Shown: positions 19,093-27,974 of the stretch, piece after piece
Layout: each line of letters starts with the position of its first letter
How positions within the stretch are numbered: the first letter of the stretch is position 1
Assembly (NCBI GenBank): GCA_963719135.1
Contig: CAVRAZ010000006.1
Span: 186,001-250,000 of the forward strand
DNA length: 64,000 nucleotides
Origin: CAVRAZ01 sp963719135
Lineage (GTDB): Bacteria > Pseudomonadota > Gammaproteobacteria > DSM-19610
Reading direction: 5' to 3'
The notes under the pieces: generated by a model
The model's input: the letters and a program-made list of their open reading frames with translations, nothing else
Told to the model about the DNA's origin: nothing
Databases searched by the model: none
Position numbers and translations under genes: made by a program

Positions 19093-20456
19093 GGCGCCAC
19101 CCATTTGTTTACTGCCGCGACGAATGCATCGCCGCGCGCGGCAAAACCGTTGAACATATCGAAACTCGCACAGGCCGGCGACAACAGCACCGCATCGCCG
19201 GGCTGCGCGAGCGTCCGAGCGAGTTGCACTGCGGCGTCCATACTGTCGGCGAAATGACAGGGCACGCGGCCGTCCAGCGCTTCGGCGATCAGCGGCGCAT
19301 CGACGCCGATCAACACCACGGCGCGCAACCGGTCCTGGATACCGTCGGCCAGTTCGCGGAAGTCGGCGCCCTTGCCCTGGCCGCCGGCGATCAGCACCAG
19401 CGGACCCGGCGTGCCCTGGATCGCCGCCAGCGCGGCGCCGATGTTGGTGGCCTTCGAATCGTTGATCCAGCGCACGCCGCGCGTCTCGGTGACCGGCTGA
19501 CTGCGGTGCGGCAGACCCTTGAACTCGCGCAGCGTCTGCAGCATCGCGGGCATCGGGATACCGGCCGCCGCGCCAACCGCGAGCGCGGCCAGGGCGTTGC
19601 TGAGATTGTGGCGCCCGACGATGCCGACTTCGGAAGCCGGCAGCAGCCGCGTCCAGTCCTGCACCAACCAGACCGCACCGTCGATCTCGCGCAGACCGAA
19701 ACCGGCGCGACCGGGGTCGTTGAGACCGAACGAGTCGGCCGGCGACGGATTGTCGGCCAGCGACGCGGCCAAGCTGTCGTCGCGATTGACGACCCGGCGC
19801 GCGGCCCGCCGATAGACCCGCTGCTTGGCGCCGGCATAGTCGGCGAGCGAGGTGTAGCGATCCATGTGATCCGCACTGATATTAAGGACCACCGCCACTG
19901 CCGCGGCGAGGCCGCTGACCGTTTCGAGCTGGAAGCTCGACAGCTCCAGCACATACAGATCGGGTTCCGGATCGGTGATCAGGTCGAGCGCCGGCGGGCC
20001 GAGATTGCCGCCGACGCCGGCGCGCAGTCCGGCGCGGCGCGCCATGGCGCCGACCAGCGTGGTCACCGTGCTCTTGCCGTTGGAACCGGTGATCGCGATC
20101 ACCGGCGCCGTCGCGGTCTGTGCGAACAGGTCGATGTCGCCGATGATTTCCACGCCGCGCGCGCGCGCCTGCCGCAGCATGTCGATATCCTTGGACACAC
20201 CGGGGCTGACGACGATGCGTTCGGCACGCCCGACCGCCGCCGCAGCGTAACCGCCGAGGAACAAGGGCACGTCGGGCAGTTCGGCGCGGATGCGCGGCAA
20301 CGCCGGCGGCAGATCGCGGCTGTCGGTGACCGCAACTTCGACGCCGCGCGCGGCCAGAAACCGCGCGCACGAAAGTCCCGTCTCACCCAGCCCCACGATC
20401 AGCGTCCGGGGTTGTCGCGCCGCCGCGTCGTTCATCGCCAGATGGCTGCCAAACAT
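19089..20456 (-). CDS. murD: UDP-N-acetylmuramoyl-L-alanine--D-glutamate ligase MurD
   Basis: The product is about 455 residues (E. coli 438). MurD adds D-Glu to UDP-MurNAc-L-Ala. Visible are the nucleotide-sensing N-terminus TLIVGLGETGLSCARFL, the ATP loop ITGSNGKSTVTTLVG, WINDSKATN in the central and C-terminal part, and the terminal LLSPACASFDMF block. The start is uncertain. The ATG at 20456 follows a GGACGAGG stretch directly; the ATG at 20435 gives a length nearer the family but has no ribosome site. The TTG at 20492 lies inside the small membrane-peptide gene and is unlikely. Confidence 0.95.
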   Translation of the reverse strand: MFGSHLAMNDAAARQPRTLIVGLGETGLSCARFLAARGVEVAVTDSRDLPPALPRIRAELPDVPLFLGGYAAAAVGRAERIVVSPGVSKDIDMLRQARARGVEIIGDIDLFAQTATAPVIAITGSNGKSTVTTLVGAMARRAGLRAGVGGNLGPPALDLITDPEPDLYVLELSSFQLETVSGLAAAVAVVLNISADHMDRYTSLADYAGAKQRVYRRAARRVVNRDDSLAASLADNPSPADSFGLNDPGRAGFGLREIDGAVWLVQDWTRLLPASEVGIVGRHNLSNALAALAVGAAAGIPMPAMLQTLREFKGLPHRSQPVTETRGVRWINDSKATNIGAALAAIQGTPGPLVLIAGGQGKGADFRELADGIQDRLRAVVLIGVDAPLIAEALDGRVPCHFADSMDAAVQLARTLAQPGDAVLLSPACASFDMFNGFAARGDAFVAAVNKWVAP

Positions 20457-20466
20457 CCTCGTCCGC

Positions 20467-20541
20467 TCATAACAGAACCAGCAATACCGCAATCACCACA
20501 AACGTGATACCGACTATCGTTATCTGTCCCATTTCGTCCAT
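20467..20541 (-). CDS. Predicted 24-residue single-helix membrane peptide between mraY and murD (new call)
   Basis: An ATG at 20541 opens 24 codons ending in TGA. The peptide starts MDEMGQITIVGITF and continues with VVIAVLLVLL, so it is a short acidic head followed by one strongly hydrophobic helix long enough to span a membrane. A good ribosome site, GAGGGG, lies about seven bases before the ATG. The stop is ten bases before the murD ATG, and mraY ends 39 bases upstream, so it would be translated as part of the dcw operon. No acetylated or charged tail follows the helix. I know of no named family; the start signal and operon place support a real gene, but a leader-type role for murD expression is also possible. 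Confidence 0.5.
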   Translation of the reverse strand: MDEMGQITIVGITFVVIAVLLVLL

Positions 20542-20580
20542 CGTCTGCCCCTCGTGCGTTATTGGTACACATCCGGTCCG

Positions 20581-21663
20581 CTAGCGAATCTTCAGTGTCG
20601 CCAGACCGATCAACACCAGAATGACCGTAATGATCCAGAACCGCACGATCACGCGCGGCTCCGGCCAGCCTTTCAATTCGAAGTGATGGTGCAGCGGCGC
20701 CATGCGGAATATTCGCCGTCCGGTCAGCTTGAACGACGCCACCTGCAAGATCACGGAAATGGTTTCCATCACGAACACGCCGGCCATGACGAAGAACACC
20801 AGTTCCTGCCGCACCAGCACGGCGATGATGCCGAGCGCCGCGCCGAGCGCCAGCGCGCCGACGTCGCCCATGAACACCTGCGCCGGGTAGGCGTTGAACC
20901 AGAGAAAACCCAGGCCCGCGCCGACGATGGCGCCGCAGAACACCACCACCTCGCCCGACTCGCGAATGAAGGGAATACCCAGATAGGCAGCGAACTTCGC
21001 GTTGCCGGTGGCATAGGCAAAGACCGCCAGCGCGCCGGCGACCATGACCGTCGGCAGGATGGCCAGACCGTCGAGACCGTCGGTGAGATTCACCGCGTTG
21101 CTGGAGCCGACCACCACGAAATAGACCAGCGCCAGGTACCACCAACCCATGTTCACCGCGACGGTCTTGAAGAACGGCACGATCAGTTGCGTTTCTGCGG
21201 GCGACTGAGCCGTCAGGTACAAGACGACGCCGGTAACCAGCGCAATCAGCGACTGCCAGCCGTACTTGGCGCGCGCCGAGAGGCCCCTGCTGTTCTTCAG
21301 CATCAGCTTCTTGTAGTCGTCGATCCAGCCTATGACGCCGAACGCGAGCGTCACCAGCAACACGACCCAGACGTAACGATTCGACAGATCCGCCCACAGC
21401 AGCGTGGCCAGCGCGATGGCGACGAGTATCAATGCGCCGCCCATGGTCGGCGTGCCGGCCTTGGTCAAATGCGATTGCGGACCGTCGCTGCGCACATTCT
21501 GGCCGATCTGGTAGAAACTCAGCTTGCGGATCATCACCGGCCCGACCACGAAGGAAATCACCAGCGCCGTCAGCACGCCCAGGATCGCGCGCAGCGTCAG
21601 GTACTGGAACACGTTGAAGGCCCTGTGGAACTCGCTGAGATAGTTGGCCAGCCAGACCAGCAT
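20581..21663 (-). CDS. mraY: Phospho-N-acetylmuramoyl-pentapeptide transferase MraY
   Basis: The product is 360 residues, identical in length to E. coli MraY, with about ten membrane helices. It transfers phospho-MurNAc-pentapeptide to undecaprenyl phosphate to make lipid I. Catalytic signatures seen are GWIDDYKKL (Asp pair for magnesium), NAVNLTDGLDGLAI and the cytosolic loop MAPLHHHFELKGWPEPRV with its His triad. It starts two bases after the murF stop. Confidence 0.98.
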   Translation of the reverse strand: MLVWLANYLSEFHRAFNVFQYLTLRAILGVLTALVISFVVGPVMIRKLSFYQIGQNVRSDGPQSHLTKAGTPTMGGALILVAIALATLLWADLSNRYVWVVLLVTLAFGVIGWIDDYKKLMLKNSRGLSARAKYGWQSLIALVTGVVLYLTAQSPAETQLIVPFFKTVAVNMGWWYLALVYFVVVGSSNAVNLTDGLDGLAILPTVMVAGALAVFAYATGNAKFAAYLGIPFIRESGEVVVFCGAIVGAGLGFLWFNAYPAQVFMGDVGALALGAALGIIAVLVRQELVFFVMAGVFVMETISVILQVASFKLTGRRIFRMAPLHHHFELKGWPEPRVIVRFWIITVILVLIGLATLKIR

Positions 21664-21665
21664 GA

Positions 21666-23024
21666 TCAGTGTCCTCCCTGAACGGGCGCGCCGGTCAGCG
21701 CCTGTACGGCGCGCTCCATGCGCATGCGCCGCGATCCTTTCACCAGGATCGTGACATCCGCGCGCGCGGCGTTGCGCAGCGCGTCGGTGAGCCTGTCCAT
21801 GCTGTCATGGACACCGGCACCCGCGCCAAACGCCTGCGCGGCCTCGGCCGCCAGTTCGCCCAGCGTGAACAGGCACTGCACGCCGCTTGCGCGCGCCGCC
21901 GCGCCGGCCTGCCGGTGCAGCGCCGCACCGCCTTCGCCCAGTTCGCCCATGTCGCCCAGCACCAGCCAGTGCTCGCCGGGCTGCGCGGCCAGCACGTCGA
22001 GCGCCGCGCGCAGTGAAGCCGGGTTGGCGTTGTAGGTATCGTCGATCACACGGCATCCGGCCGTACCCGCCCGGATCTGCAACCGCCCTGCGACCGGCTT
22101 CACCGCCGCAAGCCCCTCGGCGATGACCGCCGGCGGGATGTCCAGCGCGACGGCGGCCGCGGCCGCGGCCAGCGCATTCATCCGGTTGTGGCGCCCGGCC
22201 AGCGCCAGGCGGGTGCGCACGACACCGGCCGGTGTCGTCATCTCGATGTCCGCGTCGGTTGCATCGGCCGGCTCGCGCAGCGCGACGGCGGCCGCCTGAT
22301 CGATGCCGAAATCGATGACGCGCGTACGTTGCGCGAACGAACGCCACAGCGGCGCGAATGCGTCGTCGGCGTTGATGACGGCGGTGGCATCCTGGTCGAG
22401 CGCCTGGAACAGTTCGCCCTTGGCGCGCGCCACACCTTCGAGTGAGCCGAAGCCTTCGAGGTGCGCCGGCCCGGCGTTGTTGACGATGGCGATGTCCGGC
22501 CGCGCAATCGACGCCAGGTAGGCGATCTCGCCCGGGTGGTTCGCGCCCAGTTCCAGCACGGCGTAGCGGTGTTCGTCCTCGAGCGCGAACAGCGTCAGCG
22601 GCAGGCCGATGTCGTTGTTCAGATTGCCGGTGGTCGCCAGCGTCGGCGCGCGCAGGCGCAGGATCGAGGCCACCATCTCCTTGACCGTGGTCTTGCCGTT
22701 GCTGCCGGTCACGGCGACCACCGCGCCCTGGAAGCGGTCGCGCCAGTGGCGGGCGAGATCGCCCAGCGCGCGGCGGGTGTCGGCGACGTAGAGCTGCGGC
22801 AGCACGACATCGACGGTCCGCGTGACCGCGGCGGCGGCGGCGCCGCGCGCCAGGGCGGCGGCGACGTAATCGTGGCCGTCGAAATTCGGCCCCTGCAGGG
22901 CGACGAACAGGTTGCCCGGCGCCAGCGTGCGGCTGTCGGTGCTGACGCCGCGAAACGTCACGTCGTCACCGGACCAGCTTGCGTGCAACACGGCCGACGC
23001 GGCGGAAAGCGGCATCGTCATCAC
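21666..23024 (-). CDS. murF: UDP-MurNAc-tripeptide--D-alanyl-D-alanine ligase MurF
   Basis: The product is 452 residues, matching E. coli. MurF adds the D-Ala-D-Ala dipeptide made by DdlB to finish the UDP-MurNAc-pentapeptide. The N-terminal uridine-binding domain (VSTDSRTLAPGNLFVALQG), ATP loop VTGSNGKTTVKEMVAS, central LELGANHPGEIAYL and C-terminal VIDDTYNANP are all present. The ATG at 23024 overlaps the murE TGA as ATGA; a second and a fourth codon are also ATG. Confidence 0.97.
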   Translation of the reverse strand: MMTMPLSAASAVLHASWSGDDVTFRGVSTDSRTLAPGNLFVALQGPNFDGHDYVAAALARGAAAAAVTRTVDVVLPQLYVADTRRALGDLARHWRDRFQGAVVAVTGSNGKTTVKEMVASILRLRAPTLATTGNLNNDIGLPLTLFALEDEHRYAVLELGANHPGEIAYLASIARPDIAIVNNAGPAHLEGFGSLEGVARAKGELFQALDQDATAVINADDAFAPLWRSFAQRTRVIDFGIDQAAAVALREPADATDADIEMTTPAGVVRTRLALAGRHNRMNALAAAAAAVALDIPPAVIAEGLAAVKPVAGRLQIRAGTAGCRVIDDTYNANPASLRAALDVLAAQPGEHWLVLGDMGELGEGGAALHRQAGAAARASGVQCLFTLGELAAEAAQAFGAGAGVHDSMDRLTDALRNAARADVTILVKGSRRMRMERAVQALTGAPVQGGH

Positions 23025-24541
23025 GCACCGACCTCCCGTAACGCCTGCACGACCTGTTCACGATCGCTGAACGCGAACCGGCGGCCGCCGATCTGCTGCC
23101 AGGTTTCGTGTCCCTTGCCGGCAATCAGCACCACGTCGTCGACGCGCGCGCCGCGCAGGGCGGCGCGAATCGCTTCGGCGCGATCCGGCACGACGCGGGC
23201 GCGGTCCGGATGCTGCATGCCGGCGAGAATCTCTTCGATGATCGCCTGCGGGTCTTCGCTGCGCGGATTGTCGCTGGTCACCACGACGCGGTCGGCGTGA
23301 CGCTCGGCGACGCCGCCCATCAGCGGGCGCTTGCCGCGGTCGCGGTCGCCGCCGGCGCCGAACACGCAGATCAGCTTGCCGCCGCAGTGCTCGCGCAGGG
23401 TCTTCAACACCGCCGAAAGCGCGTTGGGCGTGTGCGCGTAGTCGACCACCACCAGCGGATGATTGCCCGTGCCGAACGCCTCCATGCGGCCGGGCACCGG
23501 ACGCAGCCGCGCGATGCCGTGCATCACCACGTCGAAACCCAGGCCGGCGGCGATGGCGGCGGCGGCCGTGGCGAGCAGATTCTGGACATTGAAGCGGCCG
23601 AGCAATCCGGACTGGATGTGCGCCCTGCCCCAGCTCGAACCGATCTGGATGGCGAGTCCGCGCGCGTGCGTGTCGATGTGTTCCGCGCAGAGCCAGTCGG
23701 CCGCCCGGCCGGCAAGTTCGCCGCCGGCCTCCGTCGCATAAAGGATCGGGCGCACGCCGGGGTCCAGTTGGTGCAGGAGCGCACGCCCGAAATCGTCGTC
23801 GTAGTTGAGCACCGCGGTGCGCAGACCCGGCACGCGGAACAACTGCCGCTTGGCTTCGGCATAGGCTTCCAGCGTGCCGTGATAATCCAGATGGTCGCGG
23901 CTCAGGTGGGTCAGCACGACGGTGTCGAATTTCACGCCATTGATGCGATGCTGATGCAGCGCGTGCGAGGACACTTCCATCGCAACACCCGTGGCACCCG
24001 CGTCGCACAGGCGCGCGAGCTGCTCCTGCAGCGTCACCGCGTCGGGCGTGGTGTGCGACGCCGGCTGCAACTGACCGGGCAGGCCGTAACCCAGGGTGCC
24101 GAGCAGACCGAACGGCTGCGCCGATTCGGTCATCAGTTGCGCGATGCAATGCGTCACCGTGCTCTTGCCGTCGGTGCCGGTCACGCCGATGCAGTGCAGA
24201 TTGTGCGAGGGGTGCCCGTAAAACCGGCTCGCCAACTGGCCCAGTTCCTGCGTCAGGTTGTCGATCGGGATCACCGGCACACCGAGACCTGCGGCGTTGA
24301 CCCTGGGCGCCGACGCGTGCGGTTCCCAGGCCACCGCCACGGCGCCGCCAGCCACCGCCTGCGCCGCGTGGATCAACCCGTGCTCGCGTGTCCCCGGCAG
24401 CGCGAAGAATAGATCGCCCGGGCTCACGCTGCGGCTGTCGACCGCCAGTCCGGTGACTTCGATATCCGGCAGCGGCTGCGACGCGCAGGGCGCCAGCAGG
24501 GTCTTCAGTGTCATACCCGAAAGCTGTTCGGCAGTCATCAT
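23021..24541 (-). CDS. murE: UDP-MurNAc-L-Ala-D-Glu--meso-diaminopimelate ligase MurE
   Basis: The product is 506 residues (E. coli 495). It adds the third residue of the stem peptide. The specificity motif DNPRSEDP, diagnostic of meso-diaminopimelate-adding MurE rather than the lysine type (DNPA), is present near residue 425, so the wall is DAP-type as expected for a Gram-negative. The ATP loop is GVTGTDGKSTVTH and the N-terminal block is VDSRSVSPGDLFFALPG. Start and stop overlap ftsI and murF, respectively, by four bases. Confidence 0.97.
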   Translation of the reverse strand: MMTAEQLSGMTLKTLLAPCASQPLPDIEVTGLAVDSRSVSPGDLFFALPGTREHGLIHAAQAVAGGAVAVAWEPHASAPRVNAAGLGVPVIPIDNLTQELGQLASRFYGHPSHNLHCIGVTGTDGKSTVTHCIAQLMTESAQPFGLLGTLGYGLPGQLQPASHTTPDAVTLQEQLARLCDAGATGVAMEVSSHALHQHRINGVKFDTVVLTHLSRDHLDYHGTLEAYAEAKRQLFRVPGLRTAVLNYDDDFGRALLHQLDPGVRPILYATEAGGELAGRAADWLCAEHIDTHARGLAIQIGSSWGRAHIQSGLLGRFNVQNLLATAAAAIAAGLGFDVVMHGIARLRPVPGRMEAFGTGNHPLVVVDYAHTPNALSAVLKTLREHCGGKLICVFGAGGDRDRGKRPLMGGVAERHADRVVVTSDNPRSEDPQAIIEEILAGMQHPDRARVVPDRAEAIRAALRGARVDDVVLIAGKGHETWQQIGGRRFAFSDREQVVQALREVGA

Positions 24542-26241
24542 GCCGGCCCCTCCCTGTTCAGCCGCGTTTCCATGAGCGACACGTCGTCCGGAGCGATGTT
24601 GAGCAGGCGCAGCGCGCCGGCCATGATGTGGGAAAACACGGGACCGGCAACCTTGCCGCCGTAATAGTCGTCGGCTTCCGGTTCATTGATGATCACCACG
24701 CACACCAGCCGCGGCCGGCTCGCCGGCGCCAGGCCTGCGAACAACGCCATGTAGCGGTCTTCCGCGTAGCCGCCGGCGATCGACTTGTGCACGGTGCCGG
24801 TCTTGCCGGCCACACGGTAACCGTTGACGTGCGCCTGCGGCGCCGTGCCGCCGGGCCGGGTCACGGCTTCCATCATGGTTCGAACCTCGCGCGCTATCTT
24901 CGCCGGCACCACCTGCTGCCGCTCGACCGGGCGGTTGTCGGGCACCAGCAGAACCGGCACGCGATAGCCGTCGTTGGCGAAGATGCTGTAGCCCTCGGCG
25001 AGCTGCAGGGCCGTCACGTTCAGACCGTACCCGAACGCAAGCGTTGCGCGTTCGATGTCGTGCCAGCGCCGGTAGTCGGGCAGGTAGCCGTCCGCCTCGC
25101 CCGGAAAGCCGCTGCGGGTCGCGTGGCCGAAGCCGGCGTCTTCCAGCACCTTCCAGATCGCCGCGGGCTCGGTATCGAGCGCGATCTTGGCCGCACCGAC
25201 GTTGCTGGACTTGCGGATCACGCCGGCCACGTCGAGCAACCCGTAATTGTGCACGTCCTGTACGGTGTGCACCCCGACCTGAAACCAGCCCGGCGCCGTG
25301 TTGATCGGCGTGTCGGGGCGGTAGCGCCCGCTCTGCAGCGCCGCGGCGATGACGAAGGGTTTGAGCGTCGAGCCGGGCTCGAAGACATCCGTCACCGCGC
25401 GGTTGCGCGACAGGCCCGGGCGCAGCCGCTCGCGGTTGTTCGGGTTGTACGAGGGCTGGTTGACCATGGCCAACACCTCGCCGGTCTGGTTGTCGAGCAC
25501 CACGACCGACCCGGCCTTGGCCTTGTGCAGTTCGACCGCGGCTTTCAGCTCGCGATATGCCAGATACTGGATGCGCCGGTCGATCGACAGCTTCAGATCA
25601 TGGCCCGGACGCGGCGCGCGGATGCTCTCCACATTTTCGATGATCCGGTTGCGGCCGTCCTTGATGACGCGCTTGGCGCCGGGTTCGCCGCGCAGCCAGT
25701 CGCCGTAGGCGAGTTCCAGGCCCTCCTGCCCCTTGTCGTCGATGTCGGTGAAACCGATCAGGTGCGCGGCGACCTCGCCGGCCGGGTAGTAGCGGCGGTA
25801 TTCGCGCTGCAGGGCCACGCCAGGCGCTTCGATCGCCATCACCTGTTCCGCCAACGCCGGCGGAATGTGGCGGCGCAGGTAGACGAACTCGCGACCCTGG
25901 CGGCGGGTCAGCAGACTGGTCAGGCGGTCCGGGTCCAGCTTCAGCACGCGCGCCACGCGTTCGATGTCGTCGTGCGCGGACAGCAGTTCGGCCGGGTTCG
26001 CCCACACCGACTCGACCGGCGTGCTGACCGCCAGCGGCTCGCCGGCACGGTCGGTCATCATGCCGCGGTGCGCGGACAGAGCGACCGTGCGCAGGTGCCG
26101 CGCCTCGCCCTGGAGGCGCAGGAAATCGTGATCGACGAGCTGCAGCTCGGCAACGCGGCCGAACAGGCCGGCGAAACCGGCCAGAACCGCGATGATCAGC
26201 GCACGGTGCCGCAGCCCGCTGAATTTGATTCTCTGCTTCAT
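24538..26241 (-). CDS. ftsI: Septal peptidoglycan transpeptidase FtsI (PBP3)
   Basis: The product is 567 residues (E. coli 588). FtsI is the class B penicillin-binding protein that cross-links septal peptidoglycan with FtsW. A membrane helix spans about residues 12-30. The pedestal domain is followed by the transpeptidase domain, with active-site serine 291 in the SxxK motif GSTLKP, the SSN motif near residue 348 and the KTGT motif near residue 480. The ATG at 26241 overlaps the ftsL stop as ATGA. The longer open frame upstream lies inside ftsL. Confidence 0.97.
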   Translation of the reverse strand: MKQRIKFSGLRHRALIIAVLAGFAGLFGRVAELQLVDHDFLRLQGEARHLRTVALSAHRGMMTDRAGEPLAVSTPVESVWANPAELLSAHDDIERVARVLKLDPDRLTSLLTRRQGREFVYLRRHIPPALAEQVMAIEAPGVALQREYRRYYPAGEVAAHLIGFTDIDDKGQEGLELAYGDWLRGEPGAKRVIKDGRNRIIENVESIRAPRPGHDLKLSIDRRIQYLAYRELKAAVELHKAKAGSVVVLDNQTGEVLAMVNQPSYNPNNRERLRPGLSRNRAVTDVFEPGSTLKPFVIAAALQSGRYRPDTPINTAPGWFQVGVHTVQDVHNYGLLDVAGVIRKSSNVGAAKIALDTEPAAIWKVLEDAGFGHATRSGFPGEADGYLPDYRRWHDIERATLAFGYGLNVTALQLAEGYSIFANDGYRVPVLLVPDNRPVERQQVVPAKIAREVRTMMEAVTRPGGTAPQAHVNGYRVAGKTGTVHKSIAGGYAEDRYMALFAGLAPASRPRLVCVVIINEPEADDYYGGKVAGPVFSHIMAGALRLLNIAPDDVSLMETRLNREGPA

Positions 26242-26501
26242 TGACGCAATATCACCACGGCGTTCGCCGCCGGAATGCTCATGTGCATCCGCTCGCCAGC
26301 GTCCTTTTCCACCCGACCGTGTGTGGTCAGCGTGCTTTGTTCGAGCTGCAACTGACCCCACTCCACGTCCATGTCGTCGCGTTCAGCTTCCAGGTTCTGC
26401 AACTTCACGAACAGTTTCCTGCTCTCGTGCTTGGCATACACGACGGCAAGCGCCGATCCCAATACCAGCAGTGCCAGCACGGCGCCGGCGACGGCTTTCA
26501 T
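26238..26501 (-). CDS. ftsL: Cell division protein FtsL
   Basis: This is a small bitopic protein of 87 residues. Its N-terminal membrane helix (AVAGAVLALLVLGSALAVVY region) is followed by a leucine-zipper-like periplasmic coiled coil. The start overlaps the rsmH stop by four bases. FtsL pairs with FtsB and FtsQ to activate FtsWI. Sequence conservation in this family is low, so the call rests on topology, size and its fixed place between rsmH and ftsI. Confidence 0.92.
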   Translation of the reverse strand: MKAVAGAVLALLVLGSALAVVYAKHESRKLFVKLQNLEAERDDMDVEWGQLQLEQSTLTTHGRVEKDAGERMHMSIPAANAVVILRQ

Positions 26502-27430
26502 GCCACCCGCTCGGCGACGCGCAGCCGGGCGCTGCGCGCGCGCGGATTCGCCGCTGCTTCAGCTTCGTCCGGCGCGATCGCCGCTCCGATCACGCGCAGC
26601 GTCGGACGATGCGCCTGCGGCACGACCGGCAGATCGTGCGGCAGCGCCGGCCCGCGCTGCGCATCGCGCATGAACCGCTTGACGATGCGATCTTCCAGCG
26701 AATGAAAACTGATCACAGCCAGGCGTCCGCCCGGTGCCAGCGCCGCGACACACGCCGGCAGCGCGGCCCGAAGGTCGTCCAGCTCGTGATTGACATGGAT
26801 GCGGATCGCCTGAAAGCTGCGCGTGGCGGGGTGCTTGTGCCGTTCTCTGCCGGGCACCGCCGATGCGATCAGTTCAGCGAGTTGTCTGGTCGTCGTCACC
26901 GGATTGTCTTCGCGCACCTGAACGATCCTGTTAGCGATACGGCGCGCGTGACGCTCTTCGCCGTATTCCCACAACACACGACTGATCTCCTCCAACGACG
27001 CGGTCGCCAGCCACTGCGCAGCGGTCATGCCCGCCTGCTGGTTCATACGCATGTCCAGAGGACCGTCACCACGAAAACTGAATCCCCGCAAGGGATCGTC
27101 GAGCTGGGGCGAGGAAACGCCAAGGTCCATGAGGATGCCGGCGACCCGACCCTGCCAGCCGCGCTCCGCCACCAGCGCGCCCAGCACTGCAAAACTGCCT
27201 TGATACGACTGCACGCGCGCGTCCCCGGCCAAGTCGGCCGCCTTGCGCAACGCGGCGGCATCCTTGTCAATCACCAGCAGCCTGCCGGCCGCCCCCAGGC
27301 ACTGCAGAATCGCCCGACTGTGACCGCCCCGCCCAAACGTGGCATCGATATAGATCCCGTCCGACGCGATCCGCAGCGCCTCCACCGCCTGGTCCAGCAG
27401 AACCGGGCGGTGTTCGTCGCTAGCCCGCAT
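26498..27430 (-). CDS. rsmH: 16S rRNA (cytosine(1402)-N4)-methyltransferase RsmH (MraW)
   Basis: The product is 310 residues (E. coli 313). RsmH methylates C1402 in the decoding centre of 16S rRNA using SAM. The N-terminus EHRPVLLDQAVEAL, the SAM loop DATFGRGGHSRAIL, and the blocks GILMDLGVSSPQLDDPLRGFSF and ISFHSLEDRIVKRFM are typical. I start it at the ATG at 27430, two bases after the mraZ stop; the open frame further upstream is inside mraZ. Confidence 0.97.
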   Translation of the reverse strand: MRASDEHRPVLLDQAVEALRIASDGIYIDATFGRGGHSRAILQCLGAAGRLLVIDKDAAALRKAADLAGDARVQSYQGSFAVLGALVAERGWQGRVAGILMDLGVSSPQLDDPLRGFSFRGDGPLDMRMNQQAGMTAAQWLATASLEEISRVLWEYGEERHARRIANRIVQVREDNPVTTTRQLAELIASAVPGRERHKHPATRSFQAIRIHVNHELDDLRAALPACVAALAPGGRLAVISFHSLEDRIVKRFMRDAQRGPALPHDLPVVPQAHRPTLRVIGAAIAPDEAEAAANPRARSARLRVAERVA

Positions 27431-27432
27431 GC

Positions 27433-27885
27433 CTAGAGCGTCAGATCCGCAAGCGCATCCGGCATGCCGCCCGCTCCAGCCTCCTCCGCCATCCAGGCAT
27501 TGCACTTGGCGTCCCAGACCTGCTCGTCCCAGATCTCGAACTTGTTGCCCACGCCGGCCAGTGCCACGCGCTTGTCCAGTTTGGCGAACTCGCGTAGCCG
27601 CGGCGCAATCAGAATGCGGCCGTTGCCGTCCATCTCCACCTCGGTGGCATGGCCCATCAGCATGCGCTGGAGTACACGGGTACGGGGGTCGGGGTTGGGC
27701 ACGCGCCTGAGCTTGAGTTCGATCTCCTCCCACTCGGGCAGGGGATAGAGCAGCAGGCAGCCGTCGTTGTGGACGGTCAGGACCAGACGGCCGTCGAAAC
27801 GCTCGGTGATCGCGTCGCGATAACGGGTCGGCAAGGCAAGCCGTCCCTTTGCGTCCAGATTGACGGTGCTACCGCCTCTAAACAC
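27433..27885 (-). CDS. mraZ: Transcriptional regulator MraZ
   Basis: The product is 150 residues (E. coli 152), with two AbrB-like SpoVT halves each carrying the conserved D-x-K/N-GR segment: VNLDAKGRLALPTRYRD and VEMDGNGRILIAPRLREF. MraZ is a ring-forming DNA-binding protein that represses its own dcw operon in E. coli. It starts with GTG at 27885; the ribosome site AGGGG lies seven bases upstream. It is the first gene of the cluster, and its expected operator is visible just upstream (see the MraZ boxes entry). Confidence 0.97.
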   Translation of the reverse strand: MFRGGSTVNLDAKGRLALPTRYRDAITERFDGRLVLTVHNDGCLLLYPLPEWEEIELKLRRVPNPDPRTRVLQRMLMGHATEVEMDGNGRILIAPRLREFAKLDKRVALAGVGNKFEIWDEQVWDAKCNAWMAEEAGAGGMPDALADLTL

Positions 27886-27910
27886 AATCCGACCCCTGGT
27901 GGCCCTCTGA

Positions 27911-27935
27911 CACCATTATTCCCCACATCCTCCCA
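27911..27935 (-). promoter_or_regulatory. Three MraZ boxes (operator of the dcw cluster)
   Basis: Reading the minus strand there are three TGGGN-like boxes with a ten-base period: TGGGA (27935-27931), five bases, TGGGG (27925-27921), five bases, then TGGTG (27915-27911). This matches the known E. coli MraZ site of three TGGGN repeats with five-base spacers; the third box is degenerate at one base. They lie from about ten bases after the -10 box, over the start of the transcript, so binding would block initiation. Confidence 0.85.
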
Positions 27936-27944
27936 CTTCTCGAC

Positions 27945-27974
27945 ACTATAGGGAGCGGAACCGTCGCTTGTCAA
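27945..27974 (-). promoter_or_regulatory. Sigma70-type promoter of mraZ-rsmH-fts-mur operon
   Basis: On the minus strand a perfect -35 box TTGACA (27974-27969) is followed after 18 bases by TATAGT (27950-27945). Transcription would start near 27938, 50 or so bases before the mraZ GTG, and run into the MraZ boxes. It is the strongest promoter match in the left half of the window. Confidence 0.8.
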
